Assembly (NCBI RefSeq): GCF_031846645.1
Contig: NZ_JAVRHN010000005.1
Coordinates: 1 to 64,000 of the forward strand
Direction of reading: 5' to 3'
DNA length: 64,000 bases
DNA from: Autumnicola psychrophila
GTDB taxonomy: Bacteria > Bacteroidota > Bacteroidia > Flavobacteriales > Flavobacteriaceae
Position numbers and translations under genes: made by a program. This document shows positions 43,356-52,395 of this stretch, one piece after another. How positions within the stretch are numbered: the first letter of the stretch is position 1; the number at the start of each line of letters is the position of its first letter. The notes under the pieces are model-generated. The model worked only from the letters and a program-made list of their open reading frames with translations. It was not told the origin of the DNA and did no database searches.

Positions 43356-44231
43356 ATGAAAAACTTTGGTAAAACCATAAAAATATTTCTTGTTGATGGA
43401 GAGCCCAATGGACGAATGACCTGTGAGCTTTCTAACTGGACGGGAAAAGCTTTTAAAATTCCCCGGAAGAAAATAAAAATTTCTTCTGATCGTCCTGAAC
43501 TTGAAAATACCGGAATCTATATTCTTTTTGGACGTTCTGATAAATCCGAGAATAAAGAACTTGCTTACATAGGAGAAGCTGAGGGCATTTATAAGCGTCT
43601 AACTCAGCACCTCTCTTATAAGGATTTCTGGAACGAGGCAATTGTCTTTGTTAGTAAAGATGAAAATCTAAATAAGGCCCACATAAAGTATTTGGAAAGT
43701 AGGCTTTATGAAACTGCTATACGTGTCAAAAGATACGATCTTGATAATGCAAACATCCCGCCCCGGCCTGTAATTTCCGAGTCTGATCAAGCAGAAATGG
43801 AAGAATTTCTCGAAAACATCAAACTGCTGGTTAACACTTTAGGATTTAAAATCTTTGAAGAGCTCCGGGAAAACAGTCAGACAATAGAGGAAGAGATAGA
43901 TAATACTTTTTGTATTAATTCTACAAGAGGTGCAAATGCAAAGGGACAGCTAACGAACGAGGGGTTTGTTGTACTTAAAAATTCACAGATAGCCGGTTCT
44001 GTCACCAAATCTTTTCCAAAAAACTGGTTAAGCTTCCGTCAAAGTTTGGTAGAGGATGGCGTCATTCAAAATATAAACAATAGCCTCACTTTTGTTCAGG
44101 ATTACTTATTCAGCAGTCCCTCTGCCGCCGCTGCGATAGTCATGGGAAGAAGTGCCAATGGCCTGACAGAGTGGAAGCTTGCCGACGGCCGCATATTAAA
44201 AGCTGTCGAATCTCCTGAACATGCACTCTGA
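43356..44231 (+). CDS. GIY-YIG nuclease-domain protein with C-terminal DUF4357
   Basis: The 291-aa protein has a short N-terminal extension (about 1-48), then a GIY-YIG domain (about 50-135) with GIY (53-55), YIG (71-73), Arg81 and Glu114, the residues needed for cleavage and metal binding. A linker leads to DUF4357 (about 235-288, SPSAAAAIVMGRSANGLTEW). There is no signal peptide. Similar proteins occur widely and near restriction or methylase genes, but none are adjacent here. It follows rodA by 35 nt and could be read from that operon. Its target is unknown; repair, anti-phage and tRNA roles cannot be told apart. Confidence 0.88.
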   Translation: MKNFGKTIKIFLVDGEPNGRMTCELSNWTGKAFKIPRKKIKISSDRPELENTGIYILFGRSDKSENKELAYIGEAEGIYKRLTQHLSYKDFWNEAIVFVSKDENLNKAHIKYLESRLYETAIRVKRYDLDNANIPPRPVISESDQAEMEEFLENIKLLVNTLGFKIFEELRENSQTIEEEIDNTFCINSTRGANAKGQLTNEGFVVLKNSQIAGSVTKSFPKNWLSFRQSLVEDGVIQNINNSLTFVQDYLFSSPSAAAAIVMGRSANGLTEWKLADGRILKAVESPEHAL

Positions 44232-44262
44232 TTTCAGCTATTTAATCATTCTATTAAGTACA

Positions 44263-44340
44263 CTAAGTACACTGTTCAGCAACTAATAATAGTGCTGCAA
44301 CAGCGAGAATGATAACCGGATAAAGTATTTTTCTTTTCAT
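44263..44340 (-). CDS. Possible 25-aa hydrophobic peptide (weak)
   Basis: The ORF reads MKRKILYPVIILAVAALLLV and then AEQCT. It has a basic N-terminus and one strong hydrophobic helix, like a small membrane peptide. It starts after the prc terminator (44351-44386) and would need read-through or its own promoter. No family is recognised and chance cannot be excluded. Confidence 0.25.
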   Translation of the reverse strand: MKRKILYPVIILAVAALLLVAEQCT

Positions 44341-44350
44341 AGAATTCAAA

Positions 44351-44386
44351 TATAAAAAAGAACGCCCCGAAAATTTCAGGGCGTTT
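44351..44386 (-). terminator. Intrinsic terminator of prc
   Basis: AACGCCCCGAAA (44361-44372) pairs with TTTCAGGGCGTT (44374-44385), one mismatch. On the minus strand it is followed by CTTTTTTATA. It lies 24 nt past the prc stop and could also stop transcripts from the rodA side. Confidence 0.8.
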
Positions 44387-44409
44387 TGCAAATGTAAGAT
44401 TTACTTCAA

Positions 44410-46566
44410 CTAATCTTTAATATTCGCGTATTTGGAACTTTTAAAACTGTCTATCCTCATGTTGGATAAAACATTAATAGCTTCTTCCACATAAACATCT
44501 CCGCTTAAGCTTCTGTGCCATCTATCCCTTTTTTCTTTGAGTATAGTATCATTTGCAAAAGCATTTTCTTCGTAAGGAAGAGAAACGTAAGTAAGATCAG
44601 TTTCGTATTCTCTAACCGAATCGTATTTTTTTGCTTGCTCTGTTCTTTGCTCAATGCTCGCAGAATATTCTTCAAAATTCAGAGAGTAATTACTATCCTC
44701 ACTTTGGTTCTTAATCCATCTTGCATTTTCTTCAATAAGCTTTAGTTGAGCATTTTCACTCATTCGCTGCTTACTCTGCTCTATAGTCGCCTCAAGATCT
44801 ACATAACCGTCCCATTCTTCATACTTCGCAGGATCTATTTTATCCCATGGTAGTGGATTTTCCTGATCTTTTTCTCCTATATCTACAAAGCTGTACCGGT
44901 CTGGAACAACCACATCACTTTTAACACCTTCAAGTTGGGTGGAACCACCATTCACTCTGTAAAACTTTTGGGTTGTCAGTTTTAATGCACCAAGATCACC
45001 ATAATCATTGTTTCTTAACCACCGGTTAAGATCTATCACATTTTGCACAGTACCTTTCCCGTAAGTTTGTTTGCTACCTATAATTATTGCTCGCTTATAA
45101 TCCTGCATTGCGGCAGCGAGGATTTCTGAAGCCGACGCCGAAAGTTCATTTACCAAAATCACAAGCGGACCGTCCCAAAGTACTTCCGGATCTTCGTCCT
45201 CAAGCACTTCTTTTCTTTCTCCACTGGACTTTACCTGAACTATTGGTCCTTCTTCAATAAACAGCCCTGCAATATCAACTACAGTTTTTAAAGATCCTCC
45301 ACCGTTATTACGTAAATCAAGCACGAGTCCTTCCATGTTTTGTTCCTTAAGGCGAATGATATCCTTTTTAATATCTGAAGCAGCATTGCGCTCTTCATAA
45401 TCTTCCATATTAAAGTAAAACTTAGGAAGATTAATTAACCCGAATTTCTTTCCGTCTTTTTCCACCATAGAAGTTTTTGCATAAGTCTCTTCTATTTCCA
45501 CAACATCCCGGGTAATGGTGATATCTTCAATGTTACCCATTAATTTTTTTCTAACAGTGAGGGTGACTTCAGTCCCCTTAGGACCTTTTATAAGATCTAC
45601 CGCATCGTTAAGTCGCATACCTACTATGCTTACAGCCGCATCCTCATCTTCTTGCTTTACTTTCAGAATTACATCTCCTTCGTCCAGCTCCTCACTTCTC
45701 CAGGCAGGACCACCCGAAATTACTTCGGTAATGGTAATGTTGTCACTCTTCTTCTGAAGCCTTGCTCCTATCCCTTCCAGCTTACCAGACATGGCAATAT
45801 CGAAACGATCTTTATCCTGTGGTGCAAAATAAAAGGTATGTGGGTCAAATTCTTCTACAATAGCGTTTATGTATACTGAAAAATAATCCTCTCGTTCAAG
45901 ATCATCTGTGAAATCATAATATTCGTCCAATGTTTCAAGGGTTACTTCCCGTGCCTCTTTTTCAAGTTCGGTATCAGATTTTACTTCATAATCAGGATCA
46001 TTCTCTTTCTTCTGCTCTTCCTGCTCTTTCTTATCTCTAAAAGTAATTAAAGTAGAAAATTTTAACTGCTTTCTCCAACGCTCCTTCATTTCCTCTTTAG
46101 AAGAAACATAATCCAGCTTATCATAATCTGTATTAATATTTTCTTTCTCAGTAAAGTCGAATGGCTGGGATAAAATATCCTTGTATAGACTTCGCGCTTC
46201 TTCCATGCGCTCGTTCAATGTGCTATAGGAAAGATTGAAGAATTCGATTTCCTTATTCTTTATCTCATCATCTATAAGATCCTGATATTCACTAAAATTT
46301 TCTACATCCTTTGCATAAAAAAACCGCTTTGAAGGATCCATCCCCTCAAGGAAATCTAAATACACTTCCCTCGAAAACTCGTCATTTATTTCTCTGGCAT
46401 CATAATGTCCCTGATTTAAAACATAAGTAATAAGGTCTATCAGGAGCTTATCTTTACTGGGATCGTCGAACTTTTTAGTTGTAAAACTGCATGCTGAGGC
46501 CGCCATCACCATCAGCATAATAAGAACTTTAAAATTTCTTTTCATAAACCGCGTAAATTTCTTCAT
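44410..46566 (-). CDS. prc: Tail-specific (carboxy-terminal processing) protease
   Basis: The 718-aa S41A peptidase cuts envelope proteins from the C-terminus. A lipobox-like ASAC site follows the leader and lacks nearby acidic residues, so it is likely periplasm-facing. An N-terminal Tsp helical domain (about 40-235) is followed by a PDZ domain (about 238-335, LEGIGARLQKKSDNITITEV). The S41 core (about 345-590) has GLVLDLRNNGGGS, ELSASASEILAAAMQDYKRA and GSKQTYGKGTVQ, carrying the Ser and Lys of the dyad. The C-terminal helical domain is complete. It is divergent from surE. Confidence 0.96.
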   Translation of the reverse strand: MKKFTRFMKRNFKVLIMLMVMAASACSFTTKKFDDPSKDKLLIDLITYVLNQGHYDAREINDEFSREVYLDFLEGMDPSKRFFYAKDVENFSEYQDLIDDEIKNKEIEFFNLSYSTLNERMEEARSLYKDILSQPFDFTEKENINTDYDKLDYVSSKEEMKERWRKQLKFSTLITFRDKKEQEEQKKENDPDYEVKSDTELEKEAREVTLETLDEYYDFTDDLEREDYFSVYINAIVEEFDPHTFYFAPQDKDRFDIAMSGKLEGIGARLQKKSDNITITEVISGGPAWRSEELDEGDVILKVKQEDEDAAVSIVGMRLNDAVDLIKGPKGTEVTLTVRKKLMGNIEDITITRDVVEIEETYAKTSMVEKDGKKFGLINLPKFYFNMEDYEERNAASDIKKDIIRLKEQNMEGLVLDLRNNGGGSLKTVVDIAGLFIEEGPIVQVKSSGERKEVLEDEDPEVLWDGPLVILVNELSASASEILAAAMQDYKRAIIIGSKQTYGKGTVQNVIDLNRWLRNNDYGDLGALKLTTQKFYRVNGGSTQLEGVKSDVVVPDRYSFVDIGEKDQENPLPWDKIDPAKYEEWDGYVDLEATIEQSKQRMSENAQLKLIEENARWIKNQSEDSNYSLNFEEYSASIEQRTEQAKKYDSVREYETDLTYVSLPYEENAFANDTILKEKRDRWHRSLSGDVYVEEAINVLSNMRIDSFKSSKYANIKD

Positions 46567-46601
46567 TAACTTCTTCCATAATACATTAAAAACTGTGCCA
46601 A

Positions 46602-46609
46602 CAAATATA
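46602..46609 (-). promoter_or_regulatory. Promoter -7 box of prc
   Basis: TATATTTG on the minus strand is an exact consensus match 35 nt upstream of the prc ATG. No -33 TTG is evident. Confidence 0.55.
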
Positions 46610-46690
46610 GATGCTACTAATAATTTGTTAAACTACTAAGATACGCTTTCATTTTGAAATTACTATTTTAGCCAAATTAAATTATCTGTT

Positions 46691-47473
46691 ATGCCGAAAG
46701 AAAAACCACTGATTTTAGTAACCAATGATGATGGTATAACCGCCCCCGGAATACGTGCTTTGGTTGAAGTGATGAAGGAATTGGGAGACGTGATCGTGGT
46801 TGCCCCCGACAGTCCACAGAGCGGCATGGGGCACGCGATTACCATAAGCGACACTTTATTTTGTGAGCCGGTAACAATTAACAAAAATTACAAGCATAAA
46901 GAATATAGCTGTTCCGGTACCCCGGCCGACTGTGTAAAAATTGCCACGCAGGAAATCCTGCACCGAAAGCCTGATCTTTGCGTAAGCGGAATTAACCATG
47001 GCTCAAATTCGTCAATTAATGTAATTTACTCCGGCACGATGAGTGCTGCTGTGGAAGCCGGTGTGGAAGGCATTCCGGCTATAGGATTTTCACTGCTGGA
47101 TTATTCTCTTACCGCAGACTTTGAACCAGCCAAAAAGTACGTTAAGAAAATCACGCAGGATGTATTGAAAAACGGACTTCCAAAAGGAGTTGTCCTAAAT
47201 GTAAATTTGCCAAAATTAAGCGCTTCAAAAATTAAAGGAATAAAAGTCTGCAGGCAGGCAAACGCTCATTGGGAAGAAGAATATGACAAGCGAACAAATC
47301 CGCAGGGACGGGATTATTACTGGCTCACCGGGAAGTTCGTAAATAAAGATGACGGCCAGGATACAGACGAATGGGCATTAACAAACGGATATGTTTCTGT
47401 AGTGCCGGTCCAGTTCGATCTTACCGCCCACCATTTTATAAAAGAATTAAACAGCCGCAACCTTAATGTCTAA
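46691..47473 (+). CDS. surE: 5'-nucleotidase SurE
   Basis: The 260-aa metal-dependent nucleoside monophosphate phosphatase has ILVTNDDGITAPGIRAL (Asp13, Asp14), VVAPDSPQSGMGHAIT and SGINHGSNSSINVIYSGTMS, all metal or substrate residues. It heads a compact plus-strand run: an 8-nt overlap with the next gene, then lpxB, the C40 peptidase and comEC. Confidence 0.97.
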   Translation: MPKEKPLILVTNDDGITAPGIRALVEVMKELGDVIVVAPDSPQSGMGHAITISDTLFCEPVTINKNYKHKEYSCSGTPADCVKIATQEILHRKPDLCVSGINHGSNSSINVIYSGTMSAAVEAGVEGIPAIGFSLLDYSLTADFEPAKKYVKKITQDVLKNGLPKGVVLNVNLPKLSASKIKGIKVCRQANAHWEEEYDKRTNPQGRDYYWLTGKFVNKDDGQDTDEWALTNGYVSVVPVQFDLTAHHFIKELNSRNLNV

Positions 47474-47750
47474 ACAGGATCTATTTATTGGATTTTTAGT
47501 AGGTCTGGCCGCAAATATTGGTGGCGTTTTTCTCTATATTTCAATTTTTTCTGAAATGAATATTGACGATACCCTGGCCGATGCTGTAAAAAACGAATAT
47601 TTGGGTAAGCTCATTGCCCTGGGAGCGATACTTAATTTTCTCCCATTCTTTGTATTCCTGAACAAAAACCAACATTACCATGCCCGCGGTGTCCTCCTCG
47701 CTACGATCTGCATCGCCGTGGCCATTGCAGTATATAAAATTGTAAGCTGA
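47466..47750 (+). CDS. Small membrane protein, unknown function
   Basis: The 94-aa protein has three hydrophobic segments (about 5-25, 45-62, 72-92) and no known motif. It overlaps surE by 8 nt and lies 22 nt before lpxB. I believe this small gene recurs at the same place in other Flavobacteriaceae, which supports its reality. Confidence 0.8.
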   Translation: MSKQDLFIGFLVGLAANIGGVFLYISIFSEMNIDDTLADAVKNEYLGKLIALGAILNFLPFFVFLNKNQHYHARGVLLATICIAVAIAVYKIVS

Positions 47751-47772
47751 AGAAATTTTAAACCTACAGACT

Positions 47773-48888
47773 TTGAAGTACTACATTATTGCAGGAGAAG
47801 CTTCAGGCGATCTGCACGCCTCCAACCTCATCAAAGCCCTAAAGGAAATAGATGAAAATTCCGAATTTCGGTTTTGGGGAGGAGATCTTATGGAGCAACA
47901 GGGCGGCACCCTTGTAAAGCATTACCGCGACCTGGCTTTTATGGGCTTTGTAGAAGTGCTTTTTAACCTCCGTACAATCCTGAAGAATATTTCCTTTTGC
48001 AAAGAAGACATCTCCAGTTATAATCCTGACGTACTCATTTTTGTAGATTATCCGGGCTTTAATCTCCGCATTGCAAAATGGGCAAAGCAGCAGGGAATCC
48101 CCACCCACTTTTATGTTTCCCCTCAAATCTGGGCCTGGAAAGAGAATCGTATTGCAGATATAAAAAGGGACATCGATCATATGTACGTGATCCTGCCTTT
48201 TGAAAAGGAATTTTACGAGAAGAAGCACCACTTCCCGGTGCATTTTGTAGGGCATCCTTTAATCGATGCCATTTCTAATAGGAAGAAAGTAGATGCTGAA
48301 GATTTTAAAAAACAATATAACCTAAATAAAAGGCCGATAATTGCCCTTTTGCCCGGCAGCCGTAAACAGGAAATATCAAAAATGCTTGAAGTAATGCTGA
48401 GTATTACTGAAGCTTACAAAGATTACCAGTTTGTAATTGCCGGTGCACCCAGCCAGGAGAAAGAGTTTTACCAGCAGTTCATAAAAAAAAGCAATGTAAA
48501 CCTGGTGATGAACCGCACTTACGATATTCTCGATTTGGCGCATGCGGCACTGGTAACCTCGGGCACTGCGACACTGGAAACCGCGCTTTTTAAAGTTCCG
48601 GAGGTGGTGTGCTACAAAGGCAGTTTTATTTCCTACCATATTGCAAAGCGAATTATTCAGCTAAAGTTCATTTCATTAGTAAATCTTATTATGGATCGGG
48701 AAGTAGTAAAGGAGCTCATTCAAAATGACTTTAATCAGAAAAACTTAAAACAAGAGCTTGATAAAATCCTCGAAGGAAAAAAACGTGAAAAAATTATTGA
48801 AGATTATTATCTTTTGGAACAAAAATTAGGAGGTGCCGGCGCAAGTAAAACCACTGCGGAACTTATCTATAATGGTGCAAAAAGTTGA
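47773..48888 (+). CDS. lpxB: Lipid-A-disaccharide synthase
   Basis: The 371-aa GT19 glycosyltransferase joins UDP-2,3-diacylglucosamine and lipid X at the inner membrane. It starts with TTG, giving the family N-terminus MKYYIIAGEASGDLHASNLI. Other motifs are VDYPGFNLRIAKWAK, YVSPQIWAWKENR, FVGHPLID, LLPGSRKQEI and ALVTSGTATLETALFKVP. Length is normal. It is part of the surE operon. Confidence 0.97.
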   Translation: MKYYIIAGEASGDLHASNLIKALKEIDENSEFRFWGGDLMEQQGGTLVKHYRDLAFMGFVEVLFNLRTILKNISFCKEDISSYNPDVLIFVDYPGFNLRIAKWAKQQGIPTHFYVSPQIWAWKENRIADIKRDIDHMYVILPFEKEFYEKKHHFPVHFVGHPLIDAISNRKKVDAEDFKKQYNLNKRPIIALLPGSRKQEISKMLEVMLSITEAYKDYQFVIAGAPSQEKEFYQQFIKKSNVNLVMNRTYDILDLAHAALVTSGTATLETALFKVPEVVCYKGSFISYHIAKRIIQLKFISLVNLIMDREVVKELIQNDFNQKNLKQELDKILEGKKREKIIEDYYLLEQKLGGAGASKTTAELIYNGAKS

Positions 48889-48892
48889 AATA

Positions 48893-49495
48893 ATGGAAAA
48901 CAATTCAACCGTAAATCAATTTTTCTTCAAAAGAAATAAATCAGAAATTCTTAAAAACGGACTTCTGAAATTTAGTTTACTCCTAATTTTCGCAATTTCT
49001 TTAACTTCCTGCGGCTCCTTTAGAACCAAAGTTGCGTCTAAAGACAGATCAGAAAGAATGGTTTCTTCAGAAGAAAAATTTGATTCAAGCCCAGATATTG
49101 AACCCGCAGATAAGCGTGTGTACAACATCATTTCCAACGCTAAAAAGTATGAAGGCACCGGCTATAAATATGGTGGTACTACAAAAAGAGGAATGGACTG
49201 CTCTGGGCTGGTTTATACAGCCTACCTGGAAGAAGATATTCCGCTGCCAAGAACTTCCAGAGCGATGTCTTTAGAAGGAAAAAGATTATTTTTAAAAGAA
49301 GTCACTGTGGGCGATTTGCTTTTTTTCGAGACCAATAAAAACAGAAAAGTAATCAATCATGTCGGTCTCGTGGTAGATGTGCTGCCGGACCATATTCTGT
49401 TTATCCACTCCACCAGCTCACGCGGAGTAATAATTTCTTCACTTTCAGAAAGTTATTGGCACAATAATTTTGTGATGGCGCGCCGGGTAATTTAA
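48893..49495 (+). CDS. C40 (NlpC/P60) cell-wall peptidase lipoprotein
   Basis: The 200-aa form starting 4 nt after lpxB is preferred over longer frames that overlap it. A lipobox SLTSC (Cys40) follows a hydrophobic leader. The NlpC/P60 domain (about 75-195) has catalytic Cys103 in RGMDCSGLVYTAY and His156 in INHVGLVVD. It cuts peptide stems of peptidoglycan, probably as a spr-like lipoprotein facing the wall. It is co-transcribed with lpxB. Confidence 0.93.
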   Translation: MENNSTVNQFFFKRNKSEILKNGLLKFSLLLIFAISLTSCGSFRTKVASKDRSERMVSSEEKFDSSPDIEPADKRVYNIISNAKKYEGTGYKYGGTTKRGMDCSGLVYTAYLEEDIPLPRTSRAMSLEGKRLFLKEVTVGDLLFFETNKNRKVINHVGLVVDVLPDHILFIHSTSSRGVIISSLSESYWHNNFVMARRVI

Positions 49496-49531
49496 TTTTT
49501 CTATATCTTCAGAAGTAAATTCTTCTGTGTC

Positions 49532-51604
49532 TTGAAATTCTTAAATGTCACGCTCATAAAGCTATGCCTGGTTTTCCTGCTTGGTATTTTATTTGGATTC
49601 TATGCTGAATTTTCCAGTGGGTCGATAATTGTCATTTTTGGTTCTGTACTTTTTTTGTTCATTTTTACCTTCATAAGGGCTACAAAAGATGTATTTCAGG
49701 ATATTTTCTTCGGAATAACAGCATATCTTGCCTTTTTTGCCATCGGATTGATCACAGTTCACCTCCATGAGCCCAAAAATCAGCCAAACCATTACATTCA
49801 TTATTCTGAAAATGCCAATTCTGAAGACATTATTAAGGTTACGATTACAGAAAGTCTAAAAGACGGTTTTTATGCCGAAAAATACCTTACAGAATCCTCT
49901 GAAGCTTATACAAATAATTCCGAAGAAGAAAAATTTAGCAGAAAAAAGCTCACTGGGAAAATCCTGATCAATATATCTAAAGATTCAACAAAATTGAACC
50001 TCGAAGTTGGTAATGAACTGCTGATTCCTGCTGCTTTGGAAGAAATAAACCAGCCACTCAATCCGCACCAGTTCGATTACAGGGAATATATGAAAAACCT
50101 GGGTGTTCTTCGGCAGATCAGTCTTTCAAAACAGCAAATAGAGGTACTAAAGGACGAAAATTGGCAGTTTAAAGCCATTGCTGAAAAATGGCGAAACAAA
50201 AGTATTTCCAGTCTTAGAAATTACAGTTTCCAACCTGAGGAAATGGCAATTATCCAGGCGCTAATCCTCGGTAATAGAAGAGAAATTTCCGCAGAAACCT
50301 ATGAAAATTACGCTGCAGCCGGAGCAGTGCACATTTTGGCAGTTTCGGGCCTGCATGTGGGGATTATTCTGCTTATTCTCAACTGGCTCCTGCGCCCGGT
50401 AGAATTTCTCCCTAAAGGCAGGTACCTCAAAATGGCAATTATCGTGCTCCTGTTGTGGGCGTTTGCATTTATAGCCGGCTTATCCCCATCTGTAATTCGG
50501 GCGGTGACGATGTTCTCCTTTCTGGCAATTGGCATGCAACTTAAAAGGAAAACCAGCGCCATGAACACACTCTTCATGTCACTTTTGGTGCTGTTGCTAA
50601 TAAATCCGTATTACATTTTTCAGGTGGGCTTTCAGCTGAGTTACCTGGCAGTTTTTGCAATTGTTACTATTCAGCCAAAACTTGATAATCTCTATTCACC
50701 AAAATATAAAATCACCGACTACTTCTGGAAAATTCTTAGCGTGAGTATTGCAGCGCAAATTGGGGTTTTGCCGTTAAGCCTGTATTATTTTCATCAATTT
50801 CCGGGTTTGTTCTTTTTGACAAATCTCGTGCTCCTTCCATTTATTGGGTTTATCCTTGGAATTGGGATTCTGATTATTTTCCTGGCGCTGATAAATGCCC
50901 TTCCGGATTTTCTCGCGGACTTCTACGGAAGTTGTATTGCGATAATGAATCAATTTGTAGATGTCGTAGCTGCACAGGAAGCTTTTGTGCTCACCGATAT
51001 TCCATTTTCAGCATTACTAACAGTGCTGACGTACCTACTGATTGTCGCCGGAATCATGCTGATTTATAAAATGAACTTCAGAAACCTCAGTTTCTTTTTA
51101 AGTACTATAATTTTTTTGCAGTGCGGGCTCCTCTTTGAAAATTACAATTATCGACAAGCTGAAGCTGTAGTTTTTCATAAAAGTCGCGAAACTGTTTTGG
51201 GCTTCAGAAATAACGAAATACTGACTCTTTATACTTCTGAAAATATTCAACCGGATAAAGAAATATTTCTGAAGAATTATGAAGTTGCCACAAAAGCAAA
51301 TACTGTGACTTTAAATGAGATGCAAAGCATCTATAACTTTTCAGGAAAAAAATTACTCATTGTGGATAGCGCAGCCGTATATAAAATTCCGGATTTTGAA
51401 CCTAATATTTTACTCCTGACAAACTCTCCAAAATTAAATCTCGACAGATTAATTACAGAACTAAATCTTCACCAAATTATCGCCGATGGTAGTAATTACA
51501 GATCTTATGTAGAAAAGTGGAAACAAACCGCTGAAAGCAAAAAAATCCCTTTCCACTATACAGGTGAAAAGGGAGCTTTTATTGTTTCAGAAAAGTCGGA
51601 ATAA
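49532..51604 (+). CDS. comEC: ComEC/Rec2-type membrane protein
   Basis: The 690-aa protein starts with TTG (MKFLNVTLIKLCLVFLLGIL). It has N-terminal helices with a DUF4131-like domain, then the Competence channel domain (about 235-500; AGAVHILAVSGLHVGIILLI, AGLSPSVIRAVTMFSFLAIG, NPYYIFQVGFQLSYLAV). The C-terminal part is soluble but lacks the HxHxDH motif of the lactamase-like domain, as in many Bacteroidota members. It would carry single-stranded DNA into the cytoplasm during transformation. It closes the surE-lpxB run. Confidence 0.93.
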   Translation: MKFLNVTLIKLCLVFLLGILFGFYAEFSSGSIIVIFGSVLFLFIFTFIRATKDVFQDIFFGITAYLAFFAIGLITVHLHEPKNQPNHYIHYSENANSEDIIKVTITESLKDGFYAEKYLTESSEAYTNNSEEEKFSRKKLTGKILINISKDSTKLNLEVGNELLIPAALEEINQPLNPHQFDYREYMKNLGVLRQISLSKQQIEVLKDENWQFKAIAEKWRNKSISSLRNYSFQPEEMAIIQALILGNRREISAETYENYAAAGAVHILAVSGLHVGIILLILNWLLRPVEFLPKGRYLKMAIIVLLLWAFAFIAGLSPSVIRAVTMFSFLAIGMQLKRKTSAMNTLFMSLLVLLLINPYYIFQVGFQLSYLAVFAIVTIQPKLDNLYSPKYKITDYFWKILSVSIAAQIGVLPLSLYYFHQFPGLFFLTNLVLLPFIGFILGIGILIIFLALINALPDFLADFYGSCIAIMNQFVDVVAAQEAFVLTDIPFSALLTVLTYLLIVAGIMLIYKMNFRNLSFFLSTIIFLQCGLLFENYNYRQAEAVVFHKSRETVLGFRNNEILTLYTSENIQPDKEIFLKNYEVATKANTVTLNEMQSIYNFSGKKLLIVDSAAVYKIPDFEPNILLLTNSPKLNLDRLITELNLHQIIADGSNYRSYVEKWKQTAESKKIPFHYTGEKGAFIVSEKSE

Positions 51605-51676
51605 CCGTCTCTGATTATCTTTGGATTTGGTGCTTGTTCGGAAAAGCACTTAACTAATAAATTTGTAGTAAAAATT

Positions 51677-51735
51677 GTTACATCGAGCGCAGTCGGGACG
51701 TTTTTGCTTGACCTTTCGACTCCGCTCAAGGTGAC
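51677..51735. repeat. Imperfect inverted-repeat element in intergenic DNA
   Basis: GTTACATCGAGCGCAGTCGG (51677-51696) and the reverse complement of the arm at 51712-51735 (GTCACCTTGAGCGGAGTCGA) match at most positions. The arms flank an 11-nt spacer between the ends of comEC and the thioredoxin gene. I recall such CTTTCGACTCCGCTCAAGG elements as dispersed repeats in flavobacterial genomes. It could fold as a terminator-like hairpin for both convergent genes. Confidence 0.7.
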
Positions 51736-51771
51736 AAAAACTAAGTTTAGGTGTTCAATTGGGAAATCATT

Positions 51772-52317
51772 TCAGTTTGTAAATTCACCTTTAAAATTTT
51801 CTCTGTACTCCGTGAAGTCTTCCTGACTGGTGAATTTTTTATACTCATCACCGGCAAATAACTTCAGGAATATCTCTAATTGCTCGGGAGTACGGTAACC
51901 AACAACAGGAGCGATCATTTCGCCTTTTTGATCAAAAAACACCATTGTAGGATATCCTGAAATTCTCATTGCACTGGCAAATTCATGGGTGCTATTCCTC
52001 CCACTACGCTCTGCATCATATTTTGGATTTTTAAAAACCCTGTCCTTATATTCTATTTCTTCAGGACCTTCAGCATTAAATTTAACCGCATAGAAATGCT
52101 TATTCACATATTGGGCAAGATCTTTATTGGAAAACGTATTACTATCCAACATCTTACAAGGGCCGCACCAACTGGTATAAGCATCCATAAAAATGCTCTT
52201 CGGATTTTCTTTTTGTGCATCCAGCGCCTCGTTCATACTCATCCACTCAATTTCCTGCGCCTGTGAAGCGATACCAAAAATGGCTATTATCAGGAAAGTA
52301 AATATCTTAAGCTTCAT
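51772..52317 (-). CDS. Secreted thioredoxin-fold protein
   Basis: The 181-aa protein has a signal peptide (cleavage near IASQAQ, about residue 20), so it acts in the periplasm. The thioredoxin-like domain has Cys51-G-P-Cys54 in YTSWCGPCKMLDSNT, and a cis-Pro region in ISGYPTMVFFD. It resembles the thioredoxin_7 group. Electron donor and substrates are unknown. Its ATG lies 29 nt downstream of the hairpin that ends the transporter operon, so it probably has its own promoter. Confidence 0.92.
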   Translation of the reverse strand: MKLKIFTFLIIAIFGIASQAQEIEWMSMNEALDAQKENPKSIFMDAYTSWCGPCKMLDSNTFSNKDLAQYVNKHFYAVKFNAEGPEEIEYKDRVFKNPKYDAERSGRNSTHEFASAMRISGYPTMVFFDQKGEMIAPVVGYRTPEQLEIFLKLFAGDEYKKFTSQEDFTEYRENFKGEFTN

Positions 52318-52345
52318 ATTTCTATTTTTTTCTTCAACAAAGCAA

Positions 52346-52374
52346 GAAGCATTCCTAAAATTAAGGAATGCTTC
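52346..52374 (-). terminator. Hairpin after the peptide-transporter gene
   Basis: GAAGCATTCCT (52346-52356) pairs with AGGAATGCTTC (52364-52374) around a 7-nt loop, 21 nt past the transporter stop. There is no strong T-run on the minus strand, so termination may be partial. Confidence 0.6.
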
Positions 52375-52395
52375 TGTTATATATAGAATTTTCTT

